From the NCBI GenBank assembly GCA_963823045.1, contig CAWGKA010000008.1:186001-250000 (forward strand): a stretch of 64,000 nt of DNA. Reading direction: 5' to 3'. Both the position numbers and the translations under genes were made by a program. The notes under the pieces are model-generated. The model ran no database searches, was not told the origin of the DNA, and worked only from the letters and a program-made list of their open reading frames with translations. Below are positions 9,163 through 18,900 of the stretch, one piece after another. The stretch is from JADLGL01 sp963823045. GTDB lineage: Bacteria > Pseudomonadota > Alphaproteobacteria > Rhizobiales > Kaistiaceae. Each line of letters starts with the position of its first letter. Position 1 is the first letter of the stretch.

Positions 9163-10550
9163 GCGGCCACTCCCCGGCCCGTAACCTCGTTGACGAGGAG
9201 ACGGAAGGCCTCACCGCGCGCGACGAAGTTCTTGAACTGGTCGTAAGAGGCCGCGGCCGGCGAAAGGAGAACGACGCTTTCCGGCGCGGGATCATCGGCC
9301 GCAGCCTTGGCCGCCGCCTTCACCGCCGCTTCCAGCGTTCCTGAGATTTCGTATCGCAGGGTACCCTCCATAGTCCGGGCGAACTCTTCGGCTGCCTCGC
9401 CGATCAGGAACGCCTTCTCGACCCTCGGGAAGAACGGCTCCAGACCGGCGATGCCGCCCTCCTTCGGGCGACCGCCTGCGATCCAGTAAACATGGTTAAA
9501 GCTTGCCAACGCCTTACCGGCGGCATCCGCGTTGGTCGCTTTTGAATCATTTATGAAGAGCGTGCGTCCGCGCCGCCCCACTTCCTCCAGGCGATGCGCC
9601 AATCCGGGGAAGGTGCGAAGGCCGGTCGCGATTATCTTGTCGGGCACGCCGAGCGCCCTCACCGCCGCCACTGCCGCCAGGGCATTCTGTGCGTTGTGGA
9701 GACCGCGCAGCGTCTTGATGCCCGAAAGGTCGGCGATTTGCGTGTCGGCGCCGCCAGCGGTCAGCACAACGAAACCGTCGCGCAGCGTCAGCCCGTCGGC
9801 AAAGGCGCTGCGCACGGAGACACGCACCACCTTCCCGCCGGCCTGCTCGATATGATCCGCGATCAGCGCCGAGCGCCGATCGTCGACGCCGATAACCGCC
9901 TGGTCGGCTTCGCGCGGGAGGCGTGCCTTGATCTCGGCGTAGCGGTCAAACGTGCCGTGGCGATCGATATGATCGGGGCTGAGATTGAGGAGAACGCCGA
10001 CCGTCGGCTTCAGGCTCGGGGTCAGCTCGATCTGGAAAGACGAGCATTCGAGCACATGCGTCCGCGCCAGCGACGGCGCCTCCAGCGTCAGCACCGCCGG
10101 ACCGAAATTGCCGCCGAGTTGGGCGTCACGGCCGGCGGCGGTGAGGAGATGCGCAATCAGCGCGACGGTGGTCGACTTGCCGTTCGTACCGGTGACGGCC
10201 ACGACCGGGGCGTTCGCTGCCTGTCGCCGCCGCTCGCGGAAGAAGAGCTCGATATCGCCGATGATCGGCACGTTCGCCGTTTCGGCAAGCAGCACCATCG
10301 GATGCGGCGCGGGATGGGTGAGCGGCACGCCGGGCGTCAGGATGAGCGCCGCGAATTCGTGCCAATCGGCGGCGGCGAGGTCGGCGACGGTGAGGCCCGC
10401 AGCCGTTGCGTTTTCGCGCGCCAATTCCGAATCGTCCCAGCAGATCGGCTCGGCGCCACCGGCAGCGAGCGCCTGGGCCGCAGCAAGACCGGAACCGCCG
10501 AGCCCGAACACGGCGACACGACGACCTTCGAACCCGTGCACCGGGATCAT
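9159..10550 (-). CDS. murD: UDP-N-acetylmuramoyl-L-alanine--D-glutamate ligase MurD
   Basis: MurD adds D-glutamate to UDP-MurNAc-L-Ala with ATP. The 463-residue product shows the N-terminal fold start RVAVFGLGGSGLAAAQAL, the ATP loop VAVTGTNGKSTTVALIAHLL, NLSPDHIDRHGTFDRYAEIK, the ligand region HNAQNALAAVAA and the C-terminal FINDSKATNADAAGKALASF and VVLLSPAAASYDQFKNFVARG. These are all diagnostic of the Mur ligase MurD rather than MurC, E or F. The gene lies between mraY and ftsW and has an intact frame. Confidence 0.96.
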   Translation of the reverse strand: MIPVHGFEGRRVAVFGLGGSGLAAAQALAAGGAEPICWDDSELARENATAAGLTVADLAAADWHEFAALILTPGVPLTHPAPHPMVLLAETANVPIIGDIELFFRERRRQAANAPVVAVTGTNGKSTTVALIAHLLTAAGRDAQLGGNFGPAVLTLEAPSLARTHVLECSSFQIELTPSLKPTVGVLLNLSPDHIDRHGTFDRYAEIKARLPREADQAVIGVDDRRSALIADHIEQAGGKVVRVSVRSAFADGLTLRDGFVVLTAGGADTQIADLSGIKTLRGLHNAQNALAAVAAVRALGVPDKIIATGLRTFPGLAHRLEEVGRRGRTLFINDSKATNADAAGKALASFNHVYWIAGGRPKEGGIAGLEPFFPRVEKAFLIGEAAEEFARTMEGTLRYEISGTLEAAVKAAAKAAADDPAPESVVLLSPAAASYDQFKNFVARGEAFRLLVNEVTGRGVAA

Positions 10551-10554
10551 GGTG

Positions 10555-11644
10555 TCACCTGAGCTTCAGGCTGGAGAGGCCGAGCAGCGCCAGCACCACC
10601 GCGATGATCCAGAATCGAATCACAATTTGGGATTCGGTCCACCCCAATTGCTCGAAATGGTGATGGATCGGCGCCATTCGGAAGATGCGTTTTCCCGTCA
10701 ATCGGAACGACACGACCTGCAGGACCACCGACACCGTTTCGAGAACGAAGAGGCCGCCGACGATGACGGCGATGAGCTCGTTCTTGGTTGCGACGGCGAG
10801 CGCACCGAGCATGCCGCCCAGCGCCAGCGAGCCGGTATCGCCCATGAAGATGGCGGCGGGCGGCGCGTTGAACCACAGGAAGCCGAGGCCGGCGCCAAGC
10901 ACCGCACCGCACAGGACGGCGAGTTCGCCGGTGCCGACGACATAGTGGATCTGCAGATACTCGGCATAGACCGAGTTGCCGACGAGATAGGCGAAGAGGC
11001 CGAAAGTGGCGAGCGCGATCATCGCCGGCACGATGGCCAGGCCGTCGAGGCCGTCGGTGAAGTTCACCGCATTGCCGAAGCCAGTGACGACGAAGGCGCC
11101 GAACGGCACGAAGAACCAGCCGAAATCGACCACTAACTGCTTGGCGAACGGGATAGCCAACCCGTCCGCCAGTTCGCCGGTTCCCTCCTGCATCAGCACG
11201 AACACAGCGATGCCGGCGACGAGGAATTCCAGGATCAGGCGGCGTGCGCCGGAAAAGCCGCTATTGCTGCTGTGCCGGCGGATCTTCTGCATGTCGTCGT
11301 AGAAGCCGATCAGGCCGAAAGCGACGGTCACGCCGAGCACAACCCAGACATAGACGTTGCGAAGGTCGGCCCAGAGCAGCGTGGAAACGATAAGGCCTGA
11401 CAGGATCATCAGGCCCGCCCATGGTGGGCGTGCCCTGCTTGGTCAGGAGATGCGTCGGCGGTCCGTCCGCGCGGATCGGCTGGCCCTGCCCTTGCCGTAC
11501 GCGCAGGGCCGCGATGATCGCCTGACCGAAAAGAGCAACGAACAACAGTCCGGTGATCGCCGCCGCGCCGGTGCGGAAGGTGATGTAGCTGACGACATTG
11601 CCGCCCGGCAGGTCGGACAGCAGCTCGGCGAGAAAGACCAGCAT
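10555..11644 (-). CDS. mraY: MraY, phospho-MurNAc-pentapeptide translocase (one frameshift in this sequence)
   Basis: MraY links phospho-MurNAc-pentapeptide to undecaprenyl phosphate, producing lipid I in the inner membrane. The N-terminus reads MLVFLAELLSDLPGGNVVSY and continues to TKQGTPTMGG, the first signature. Near 11,420 one extra C shifts the frame; removing it gives GGLMILSGLIVSTLLWADLRN, which continues to LIGFYDDMQKI, the catalytic NFTDGLDGLAI and the MAPIHHHFEQLGWTE motif near the C-terminus. The restored length is 362 residues with about ten membrane helices. Its ATG overlaps the murF stop by one base. The gene is essential, so the break is suspected to be a sequence error. Confidence 0.93.
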
Positions 11645-13085
11645 TAATGCGCCCCTTGCCGCTGTTCTCCGGCGGCCCCGAATTGCTGCCTCAGCTCTTC
11701 CGCCAGCGCCCCGAGGCGAATGCCATTGGAGCCTTTGACCATAACAACGTCGCCGGGCCGCATCTCGGCGGCAAGCGCAGCGGCAAGCCCGTCAGCCGTC
11801 TCGGCATAGACGCCCCGGCGGTCGGGCGGCAAGACTTCCCAGAGCGCTGCCATGCGCTCTCCAACAAGATGAACGCGGTCGATCGCGGCGGCTTCGAGTG
11901 GTTCGGCGAGGTCACGATGCAGGGCGAGCTCGTCCTTTCCCAGTTCCAGCATATCGCCAAGAACGGCCACACGCCGCCCTTCCCGGCCTGCCGGAATCCG
12001 GCCGAGAACCGCTATTGCGGCGCGCATGGAAGCCGGGATTTGCGTTGTAGCTTTCGTCGATGAGGACGGCTGATCCGCTCGACAGCTTGAGCGAGAATCG
12101 CTCGCCGCGGCCCTTGCCCGCCGTGAAGCTTGCCAGCGCCGCCGCGGCCGAATCGAGGTCCGCGCCGAGGAACAGCGCCGCGGCCAGCACGGCCAGGCTG
12201 TTCATCACCATGTGCATGCCGGCGACGCCGACGGCGTAGCTCATCGGCCGCCCGTCAATGCGGGCGCGTACCGCGGAGCCGGCCGGACCAATCGAAACGT
12301 CCTCGAGTCGGGCATCGGCATCCGGATGCCGGCCGAAGCCGATGATCCGCGCCGCCCCGGCCTTTTCCGCAGCGAGCGCCAGGCGCTCGAAATGGGGGTT
12401 GTCGCGGTTGAGGATCGCCGCACCGCCGGCTTCGATGCCGGTGAAGATTTCGGCCTTGGCGTCGGCGATCTCCTCGACCGAGTCGAAGGCCGCCAAGGTG
12501 CACCGGCTCGATCGTGGTGATGATCGCGGCGTGCGGGCGCACCATCGCCGCCAGAGGCGCGATCTCGCCGGGATGGTTCATGCCGATCTCAAACACGCCG
12601 AACGCGGCATGGGCGGGCATCCGCGCCAGGGTCAGCGGCACGCCCCAATGATTGTTGAACGATGCCGGCGCGCCATGCACCGTGCCGGAACGGCCGAGCG
12701 CCGCACGCAGCATGTCCTTGGTCGTCGTCTTGCCGACGCTGCCGGTGACGGCGACGATCTTGCTGGTCGCCCGCGCCCGCGCGCCGACGGCAAGACGGCG
12801 AAGCGCGGCGGCGACGTCTTCGACCACGATCAGCGGGGCGGTGACGCGTCCGAGCGCGGCAAGCCGGGTCTGCGCCACCACCGCCAGCGACGCGCCATGC
12901 GCCACGGCCGAAGCGATGTAGCTATGCCCGTCGAACCGCTCGCCGCGGATCGCGAAGAAGGCATCGCCCTCCGCCGTCGTCCGACTGTCGATCGAGATGC
13001 CGTCAATCGACTTCGGCTCCGGCCCAATCAGCCGGCCCTCGGTCAATTCGAGAAGGGCCTGAGGCGACCACAGCGGTTCGCTCAT
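11644..13085 (-). CDS. murF: MurF, UDP-MurNAc-tripeptide--D-Ala-D-Ala ligase (two frameshifts in this sequence)
   Basis: MurF adds the D-Ala-D-Ala made by Ddl to complete the pentapeptide. The first segment carries GISIDSRTTAEGDAFFAIRGERFDGH (split here as a motif run), the ATP loop AVTGSVGKTTTKDML and FEIGMNHPGEIAPLA. Near 12,498 removing one G joins IEPVHL to AAFDSVEEIADAKAEIF. Near 12,032 removing one G joins LIDESYNANP to ASMRAAIAVLG. The last part has RVAVLGDMLELGKDELALH and VMVKGSNGIRLG. The restored length is 479 residues, normal for MurF. The start overlaps the murE stop (ATGA). Confidence 0.92.
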
Positions 13086-14532
13086 CGCGCAGAAACCGCC
13101 TCGGCAACGGCCTGATGATCCGAGAACGGCCGCTTCTCGCCGCGAATCTCCTGCCCGGTCTCGTGCCCCTTTCCGGCGACGCAAAGCACGTCTCCGGCAC
13201 GCAGCATGGCCACCGCCTCGGCGATCGCATCGTGGCGGTCGCCGATTTCGATCGCATCAGGTGCGCCGGCGAGAACCGCGGCCCGGATCGTCGCGGGGTC
13301 CTCGCTGCGCGGATTGTCGTCGGTGACGATGACGATGTCCGCCTGCTTGGCCGCGGCGGCGCCCATCAACGGCCGCTTGCCATGATCGCGATCGCCGCCG
13401 GCGCCGATGACGGCGATCAGCCGCCCCGTCGCCAACGGGCGAAGCGCCGACAAAGCGGCCTCTATCGCCTCGGGCTTGTGCGCATAGTCGACGAAAATCG
13501 CAGCGCCTTCCGCTGTCTCTGCCACTTTCTCCAACCGCCCTGGCGCGCCTTTGAGCTTCGCCAGCGCTTCCATCGCCGTTTGCGGCGCGATGCCGGCGGC
13601 GATGGCAAGGCCGGCGGCCATCACCGCATTGTCGGCTTGAAACGCGCCCGCGAGCGGCAAGGACGACCTCCATGCTTCGACCGGCCGCTTCTAGCACAAG
13701 CTGCTGGCCGAGGCCGTCCGGCGTCGCGGCAACGATGCGCAAATCGGCGCCGGCCCGGCCAACCAGCATGAGTTGCGGCGCCGCGCTCCTTGACGGCGGC
13801 GATGACCTCGACCGCAACGTCGCTGTCGGCGTTCACGACGGCCGTCCCCGTCGTCGGCAGGATATCGCGGAAGAGCCGCAGCTTGGCGCCGAGATAGGCG
13901 GCGACGTCGGCGTGATAATCCATGTGGTCGCGGCCGAGATTGGTGAAACCGGCCGCCGTCAGACGAAGGCCGTCGAGACGGCGCTGGTCGAGGCCATGGC
14001 TCGAAGCCTCCATTGCGGCATGCGTGACGCCGTCTTCGATGACGAGACGGTCGAGCATTTGATGCAGCGCCACCGGGTCGGGTGTCGTCAGGCTGCCGGG
14101 CTGCCAACCCTTCGGGCCGACAACGCCGATCGTGCCGATGCTCGCCGCCGTCTTTCCGGCATGCTCGAAGATCTGGCGCACGAAGACCGCCACGGATGTC
14201 TTGCCGCTGGTGCCTGTGACGGCCACCAGCTGCTCCGGCTGATGCGGAAAGAACCGCGCCGCCATCAGCGACAGCACCCGCCGCGGATCATGCGCCCGGA
14301 TCACGGGCACGGCGATGTCGCCCAGCTCGGCCTCATCGTCGGCGAGGATCGCCGCCGCGCCCGCGGCAACGGCCGTGCCGGCAAAGCGCGCGCCGTCGGC
14401 CGTGACACCACGCAACGCCGCGAACAGGAAGCCAGGCTTCACCGCACGGGAATCGGCCGTCAGACCAGTGATGTCGAGCGCCCCCGCCGGTACTTCCACG
14501 GGCAGGTCGCGCACCAATTCGTCTAGCTGCAT
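13082..14532 (-). CDS. murE: MurE, UDP-MurNAc-tripeptide synthetase (two frameshifts in this sequence)
   Basis: MurE adds the third residue, meso-diaminopimelate in Gram-negative bacteria, to UDP-MurNAc-L-Ala-D-Glu. Seen are ITGLTADSRAVKPGFLFAALRG, the ATP loop AVTGTSGKTSVAVFVRQIF, AAMEASSHGLDQRRLDGL and, after two breaks, FVDYAHKPEAIEAAL and VTDDNPRSEDP. The DNPR sequence is the diaminopimelate-specific motif. The frame breaks near 13,787 and 13,657; removing one G at each gives QLMLVGRAGADLRIV and VVLPLAGAFQADNAVMAAG. The restored length is 482 residues. I use the ATG giving MQLDELVRDLP; an ATG 42 bases upstream, overlapping ftsI, is also possible. Confidence 0.91.
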
Positions 14533-14563
14533 CAGTGAATGCGTCGCGTCGCCGTCTGGTCCC

Positions 14564-16311
14564 TCACGGACCATTTCTGTCCAATCGATATGACTCAAGT
14601 GAGGCATAATCGAACGGATTGAACCGGGGCGCCACTCCGAGCAGCGTCGCCGACCGGCTGATGACATTGCCGACGACGCGCGCTGCATTGTAGGCGGCGG
14701 TCGTGCCCTCGCCCGGCAAAGCGTGCGGGATTGTCGACGATGACGAGCACCACATATTGCGGATCGTCCATCGGGAACGCGGCAAGGAAGGAGTTGAAGA
14801 CCAGCGTCGAGGAATATTGGCCGTCGACGATCTTTTCCGCCGTGCCGGTCTTGCCGCCGACGAAATAGCCGGGAACGTCGGCGTTCCGACCAGTCCCCTC
14901 CACCGCATTGAGACGGAAGAGGTAGCGCATCTCCTGGCTCGTCTCCGGGCTGATCACCGGCACCGCCACGGCGCTCGCCTCCTGCTGCGTGCGGGTCAGG
15001 AAGGTCGGCGGGATGAGATAGCCGCCATTCATCAGGGCCGCCGCGGCAACCGCGAGGTTCATCGGCGTCGTCGACAGGCCGTGGCCGAAGGAAACGGTCA
15101 TCGTCGTCAGATCGGTCCACCGGCCCGGCACGAGCGGGCGCGGCTGTTTCCGGTAGCTCCGTCTGAACCCGAGACGTAATGCCGAGGCGAGCGAGAAACT
15201 CCTGCTGCCCGTCGGTGCCCACCGTCAGCGCCATGCGCGCCGCGCCGATGTTGGACGAATAGGTGAAGACCTCGGCAACGCTCAGCGGACGGTGCTGGCC
15301 GTGGAAATCGTTGATGGTGAAGCCGCCGGCATGGAGCGGCTGCGAGGCATCGAACATGTCGCCCAAATGGACCAGACCGGAATCGAGAGCCATGGCGATG
15401 GTCAGCGATTTGAACACCGATCCCAGCTCGAACACGCCACTGGTGATACGGTTCAGCCGATCGGGATCGAGCGCCTGCGCCGGCTGGTTCGGGTCGTAGT
15501 CCGGCAGCGACGACATCGCCATCACCTCGCCGGTGTGGATATTGAGGATGACGCCCGCCGCCGCGTCTGCGCTGTAGCGGTCGACCGCTTGGGCCAGTTC
15601 GTCGCGCAGGATGTATTGGACGCGCAGGTCGATCGACAGCTGAACCGCTTCGAGATCGGCGCCGGTACCGGCGGCAAAGCCGAACTCCTGCAGATCGCGA
15701 AGGCCGGTATCGTCGATATATTTCTCCATCCCGGCAATGCCCTGATTGTCGACATTCACCGAACCGAGAATGTGAGAGGCAACCGGCCCGCCTGGATAGA
15801 AGCGCTGGTTCTCGGCGAGGAAGCCGATGCCGGGAATGCCGAGGCGATGGATGGCGTCCTGCTGCCGCGGCGTGATCTCGCGCTTAAGCCAGATGAAGCC
15901 TTCATTGCCGTCGAGCCGGTCGCGCAGCCATTCGATGCTGAGCTCGGGCAAGACCGAGTGGATTCCTTCCGCCGCCTCGTCGACATCGAGGATGCGGCGC
16001 GGCTCCGCATAGAGCGACGCCGTGCGGATGTCGGTGGCGAGGATGTCGCCGTTGCGATCGACAATGTCGGGGCGGGCGGCAGCGATCGCGGCTTCGGCGC
16101 CCTGGCGGTTGTTCGCCACGGCCGGCTCGATGAAGCCGAGCATGATCAGCCGGCCGGCGATGACGCCGTAAAGGCCGACAAAGGCAAGGATCACCAACCA
16201 AAGACGGATGCGGGAGACGTCCCGCGTTTTCGTCCTTGCCGGCGGCGGCGCCAACCATTTCGGCTCGAAGCCGACAACGCCGCTATCGCCCCCTTCGGTC
16301 GTAACCCTCAT
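14564..16311 (-). CDS. ftsI: FtsI, class B penicillin-binding protein of the septum (two frameshifts in this sequence)
   Basis: FtsI is the transpeptidase that cross-links septal peptidoglycan with FtsW. A short cytoplasmic tail precedes one transmembrane helix (LWLVILAFVGLYGVIAGRLIM). Next come the dimerisation domain (RPDIVDRNGDILATDI), the active-site SVFK in FELGSVFKSLTIAMALD, the second motif YSSNIGAARM and the third motif VGGKTGTAEKIV. Two breaks are present: near 15,145 removing a C gives ETAAPLVPGRWTDLTTM, and near 14,720 removing a C from CCC gives VIVDNPHALPGEGTTAAYNA. The restored length is 581 residues. The unbroken first frame happens to run on into murE, which could be mistaken for a fusion protein. 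Confidence 0.92.
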
Positions 16312-16661
16312 CGCGTCCCCCCAGCGAGGATGTCAGCGATGAGGTCGGGCTGCTCGGTCGGCGCCATCGGTATGTCGCGAATGCGCACCATCTGATCGAT
16401 GCCGAAAGACCGCAATGGGAAAACCTGCGGATACTGATCGATGAGAGCCTGCAGCCGGCCCGGCTCGGTAAGCTCGCTCCATTCGGCCTTCAGGAGGGAG
16501 ATCGCCACCTGCTCCTGCGTGATCTCATCGCGAAGATCAGCGACATGCTGCGCCGCGGCAACCGCATCGTCCTTGGTCTGAAAGGTCCATGCGGCGCCGG
16601 CAATCATGACCAGCAGCACGAACGGAAACATCAGCCGGCGCGGATGGAATATCGCCGTCAC
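16308..16661 (-). CDS. ftsL: FtsL, small bitopic divisome protein
   Basis: FtsL forms a complex with FtsQ and FtsB that activates FtsWI. The 117-residue product has a short basic N-terminus, one membrane helix (LMFPFVLLVMIAGAAWTF) and a periplasmic coiled coil rich in heptads (AAQHVADLRDEITQEQVAISLLKAEWSEL split by family convention), followed by the conserved LTEPGRLQALIDQYPQ. Size, topology and position between rsmH and ftsI (4-base overlaps on both sides) make the assignment secure, even though FtsL sequences diverge strongly. Confidence 0.92.
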   Translation of the reverse strand: MTAIFHPRRLMFPFVLLVMIAGAAWTFQTKDDAVAAAQHVADLRDEITQEQVAISLLKAEWSELTEPGRLQALIDQYPQVFPLRSFGIDQMVRIRDIPMAPTEQPDLIADILAGGTR

Positions 16662-17686
16662 GACGCCCCCCCATGGCCAAGCACCAACGGCACGCCAATT
16701 GCGGCGGGGTCGAGCGGTCGCGACGAAGCCTCGGTACGCGCGGCCACCCGGAGCTTCGCGGACCGGGCTCGCGGATTCTCGTCCAGTTCGTGCTCCGTCG
16801 GCAGGATCGGCCCGCGGGATTCGAGGTGGAAGGTGGGCGGCGCGACAGGTTCGGCCGGCAGATGCCGCGAGCCGATCGCATGTTCACGGCTCCTATCGGC
16901 GAAGAACTTCTTGACGATGCGGTCCTCGAGCGAATGGAAGGTCACGACGACGAGGCGCCCGCCCGGCTTGAGGATGCGTTCGGCTGCACCGAGGGCGTCG
17001 GCCAGTTCGTCCAGTTCCTGATTGACGGCGATGCGCAGCGCCTGAAACGTCCGCGTCGCCGGATGGATGGGATCGCGCGGGGCGCGGCCGATCGCGCGCT
17101 CGACGATATCGGCGAGTTCCTTTGTGCGCGTCAGCGGCTTCTGTCGTGCCGCTTCGACGACGGTGCGGGCGATATGCGTCGCCCTCCGCTCCTCGCCGAA
17201 AATGGCGAGGATGCGAGCCAGTCCGCGCTCATCGAGCGTGTTGACGAGATCGGCCGCGGACGGGCCTTCCTTGCCCATGCGCATGTCGAGAGGCCCATCG
17301 CGCAGGAATGAGAACCCGCGCTCCGCACGATCGAGCTGCATAGACGACACGCCGATATCCAGCACCACGCCGTCGACAGCCTCATAGCCGGCGCCGCGGG
17401 CAATCCAGTCCAGCGCGCCGAAGCGACCGCGCACAAGCGTCAGCCTTCCCTTCGCGGCGGCGGAGAGTGCCTTGCCGTCGGCGATGGCGTCCGGGTCGCG
17501 GTCGATGCCGACGACGCTGGCGCCAGCGGCAAGTAGCGCACGGCTGTAGCCGCCGTCACCGAAAGTGCCGTCAACGAAGACCTCGCCGGGCTTGGGATCG
17601 AGGCGTTCCACCACCTCGTCGAGGAGGACGGGAATGTGGCCGGCCGGTCCGCCTGCGACAGCATTGTTGCCGCGACCGGCCATCAT
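16658..17686 (-). CDS. rsmH: RsmH, 16S rRNA (cytosine-1402 N4)-methyltransferase
   Basis: RsmH (MraW) methylates N4 of C1402 in the ribosomal decoding centre using S-adenosylmethionine. The 342-residue product begins MMAGRGNNAVAGG and shows HIPVLLDEVVERLDPKPGEV, the SAM motif DGTFGDGGYSRALL, LDIGVSSMQLDRAERGFSF, PLDMRMGKEGPSAADLVNTL and VVVTFHSLEDRIVKKFF. The open frame extends far upstream into mraZ, but the upstream translation is arginine-rich noise. The first ATG of ATGATG overlaps the mraZ stop, which fixes the start to one of two adjacent codons. Confidence 0.96.
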   Translation of the reverse strand: MMAGRGNNAVAGGPAGHIPVLLDEVVERLDPKPGEVFVDGTFGDGGYSRALLAAGASVVGIDRDPDAIADGKALSAAAKGRLTLVRGRFGALDWIARGAGYEAVDGVVLDIGVSSMQLDRAERGFSFLRDGPLDMRMGKEGPSAADLVNTLDERGLARILAIFGEERRATHIARTVVEAARQKPLTRTKELADIVERAIGRAPRDPIHPATRTFQALRIAVNQELDELADALGAAERILKPGGRLVVVTFHSLEDRIVKKFFADRSREHAIGSRHLPAEPVAPPTFHLESRGPILPTEHELDENPRARSAKLRVAARTEASSRPLDPAAIGVPLVLGHGGAS

Positions 17687-18156
17687 CCCTCGCCCCGTTT
17701 TGCCGCCACGCCGTTGCTTCCGAGACGCGAGCGTATCGCGCGCACCCGCTCCTTCGCCTCCTCGCGATAGGCGGCGAAGCGCTCCGGCTGCCAGATCTGA
17801 AATTTGAATCCATGACCGACGAAGGTGACGCGGTCGCTCACCCCCGCGCATTCCTTGATCGTGTCCGTCAGCACCGCGCGGCCGTCCTGGTCGATCTTCA
17901 GGATCTCGCTCTCGCCAAGAAGCGTCGTCGCCAATTGCTCGTGCTCCTCGGAGAACGGTTCGAACTGCGCCAAGCTCTGCCTGATCGTCTCGCGGAATTG
18001 GTTGCCGCCCGCATCGACCGCCTTCCCGTCCAACGTCGGACAGCAATAGAGGCCGTCGAAGCCGTCGCGCGCCAGCACCAGACGATATGGCGCAGGGATC
18101 GAAACCCGGCCTTTCGAGTCCAGCCGGTTCGTGAAGGTCGAAACGAACTCGTCCAT
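17683..18156 (-). CDS. mraZ: MraZ, transcriptional regulator heading the dcw cluster
   Basis: MraZ is an AbrB-like DNA-binding protein that binds repeats upstream of its own gene and controls the division and wall cluster. The 157-residue product begins MDEFVSTFTNRLDSKGRVSI and has the two MraZ half-domains, the first ending in PAPYRLVLA and the second around LKIDQDGRAVLTDTIKECAG, followed by VTFVGHGFKFQIWQPERFAAY. I use the internal ATG because the family starts there and the 27 codons upstream are unrelated. The gene lies about 100 bases downstream of a set of phased ATGG repeats that is a likely operator. Confidence 0.94.
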   Translation of the reverse strand: MDEFVSTFTNRLDSKGRVSIPAPYRLVLARDGFDGLYCCPTLDGKAVDAGGNQFRETIRQSLAQFEPFSEEHEQLATTLLGESEILKIDQDGRAVLTDTIKECAGVSDRVTFVGHGFKFQIWQPERFAAYREEAKERVRAIRSRLGSNGVAAKRGEG

Positions 18157-18263
18157 CAGCCCCGCCGCCCCGTCCCGGCTCACTAGAAGCCGGGGAAATG
18201 CTTGCTTTTGGTCGATCCCATCGCGGCAGCGGAACATCGTTCCGCAAGACCGGACGGGACGAC

Positions 18264-18308
18264 ATGGGATAGCATGGTAAGCAAATGGTCGTCAATGGAA
18301 TCCCATGG
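18264..18308. promoter_or_regulatory. candidate MraZ operator: five ATGG repeats with 10-11 base period
   Basis: On the plus strand ATGG begins at 18,264, 18,274, 18,285, 18,295 and 18,305, so the steps are 10, 11, 10 and 10 bases, one turn of DNA each. MraZ of other bacteria is known to bind direct repeats of a TGG-containing tetramer or pentamer separated by about six bases. The array lies 108-152 bases upstream of the mraZ ATG and so probably covers or flanks the dcw promoter. In the direction of the operon the repeats read CCAT, the reverse orientation, which is a reason for some caution. Confidence 0.6.
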
Positions 18309-18386
18309 CACGGATGGCGCAGCCGGATTCCGTCAGTATCCTCTTGTTAGGCTTAACAATCGGTAGCCTGAGGTCAGATGAAGGTA

Positions 18387-18770
18387 GCGCCAGCTGGCCT
18401 GTAAGCCGGGTTCTGTGCAACGGCGAAGCCGCGCGACGGCCATTCCTCTCGAGCGCCCGTTGCCGGACGCTTCATGCAACCCACCCGGACGGCTGACGCG
18501 GAAACACGCCTGAGGCCGGAGCCTCGCACCGTCCCTATTCGGTTTTGCTCCCGGTGGGGTTTGCCATGCCGGTCCCGTTACCGGTCCCGCGGTGGGCTCT
18601 TACCCCACCCTTTCACCCTTACCGCTTGCGCGGCGGTTTGCTTTCTGTGGCACTTTCCCTGGGGTCACCCCCGCCGGGCGTTACCCGGCACCGTGTTTCC
18701 ATGGAGCCCGGACTTTCCTCTCCCGCGCCCTTTCGAGCCTTGCGGGAGCGGCCGTCCGGCCAGCTGGCGC
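18387..18770 (-). ncRNA. rnpB: RNase P RNA (bacterial type A)
   Basis: The RNA is the catalytic component of RNase P, which matures tRNA 5' ends. On the minus strand I see the universal GAGGAAAGTCCGGGCTCC, then AACGCCCGGCGGGGGTGACC, the conserved ACAGAAAGCAAACCGCC segment, a long helix region with GGTAAGGGTGAAAGGGTG, and at the 3' side CAGAACCCGGCTTACAGGCC. The outer ends GCGCCAGCTGGCC at both termini pair to form helix P1, which I used to set the boundaries. The length of about 384 bases fits an alphaproteobacterial type A RNA. It lies upstream of mraZ on the same strand. Confidence 0.95.
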
Positions 18771-18900
18771 TTGGCGGATATGTGGCCAGGCGGCATGGCG
18801 GGTCAAGCAAAGGGATGCTTGTTGACCGACGCGAAAGCCGGCAGTCTTGCAACCGCCGGACGGATGACCTCCCGAACGAGGTCCGTGAGGAGGCGATCAT

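Noticed and set aside
13621..16311. An apparent 896-residue FtsI-MurE fusion protein
   Set aside because: The middle of this open frame is not homologous to either enzyme. The true FtsI C-terminus with KTGTAEK lies in the other frames, so the fusion is produced by the one-base insertions.
16658..18295. A 545-residue RsmH with a long N-terminal extension
   Set aside because: The extension is the out-of-frame reading of mraZ; the family starts at the ATG that overlaps the mraZ stop.
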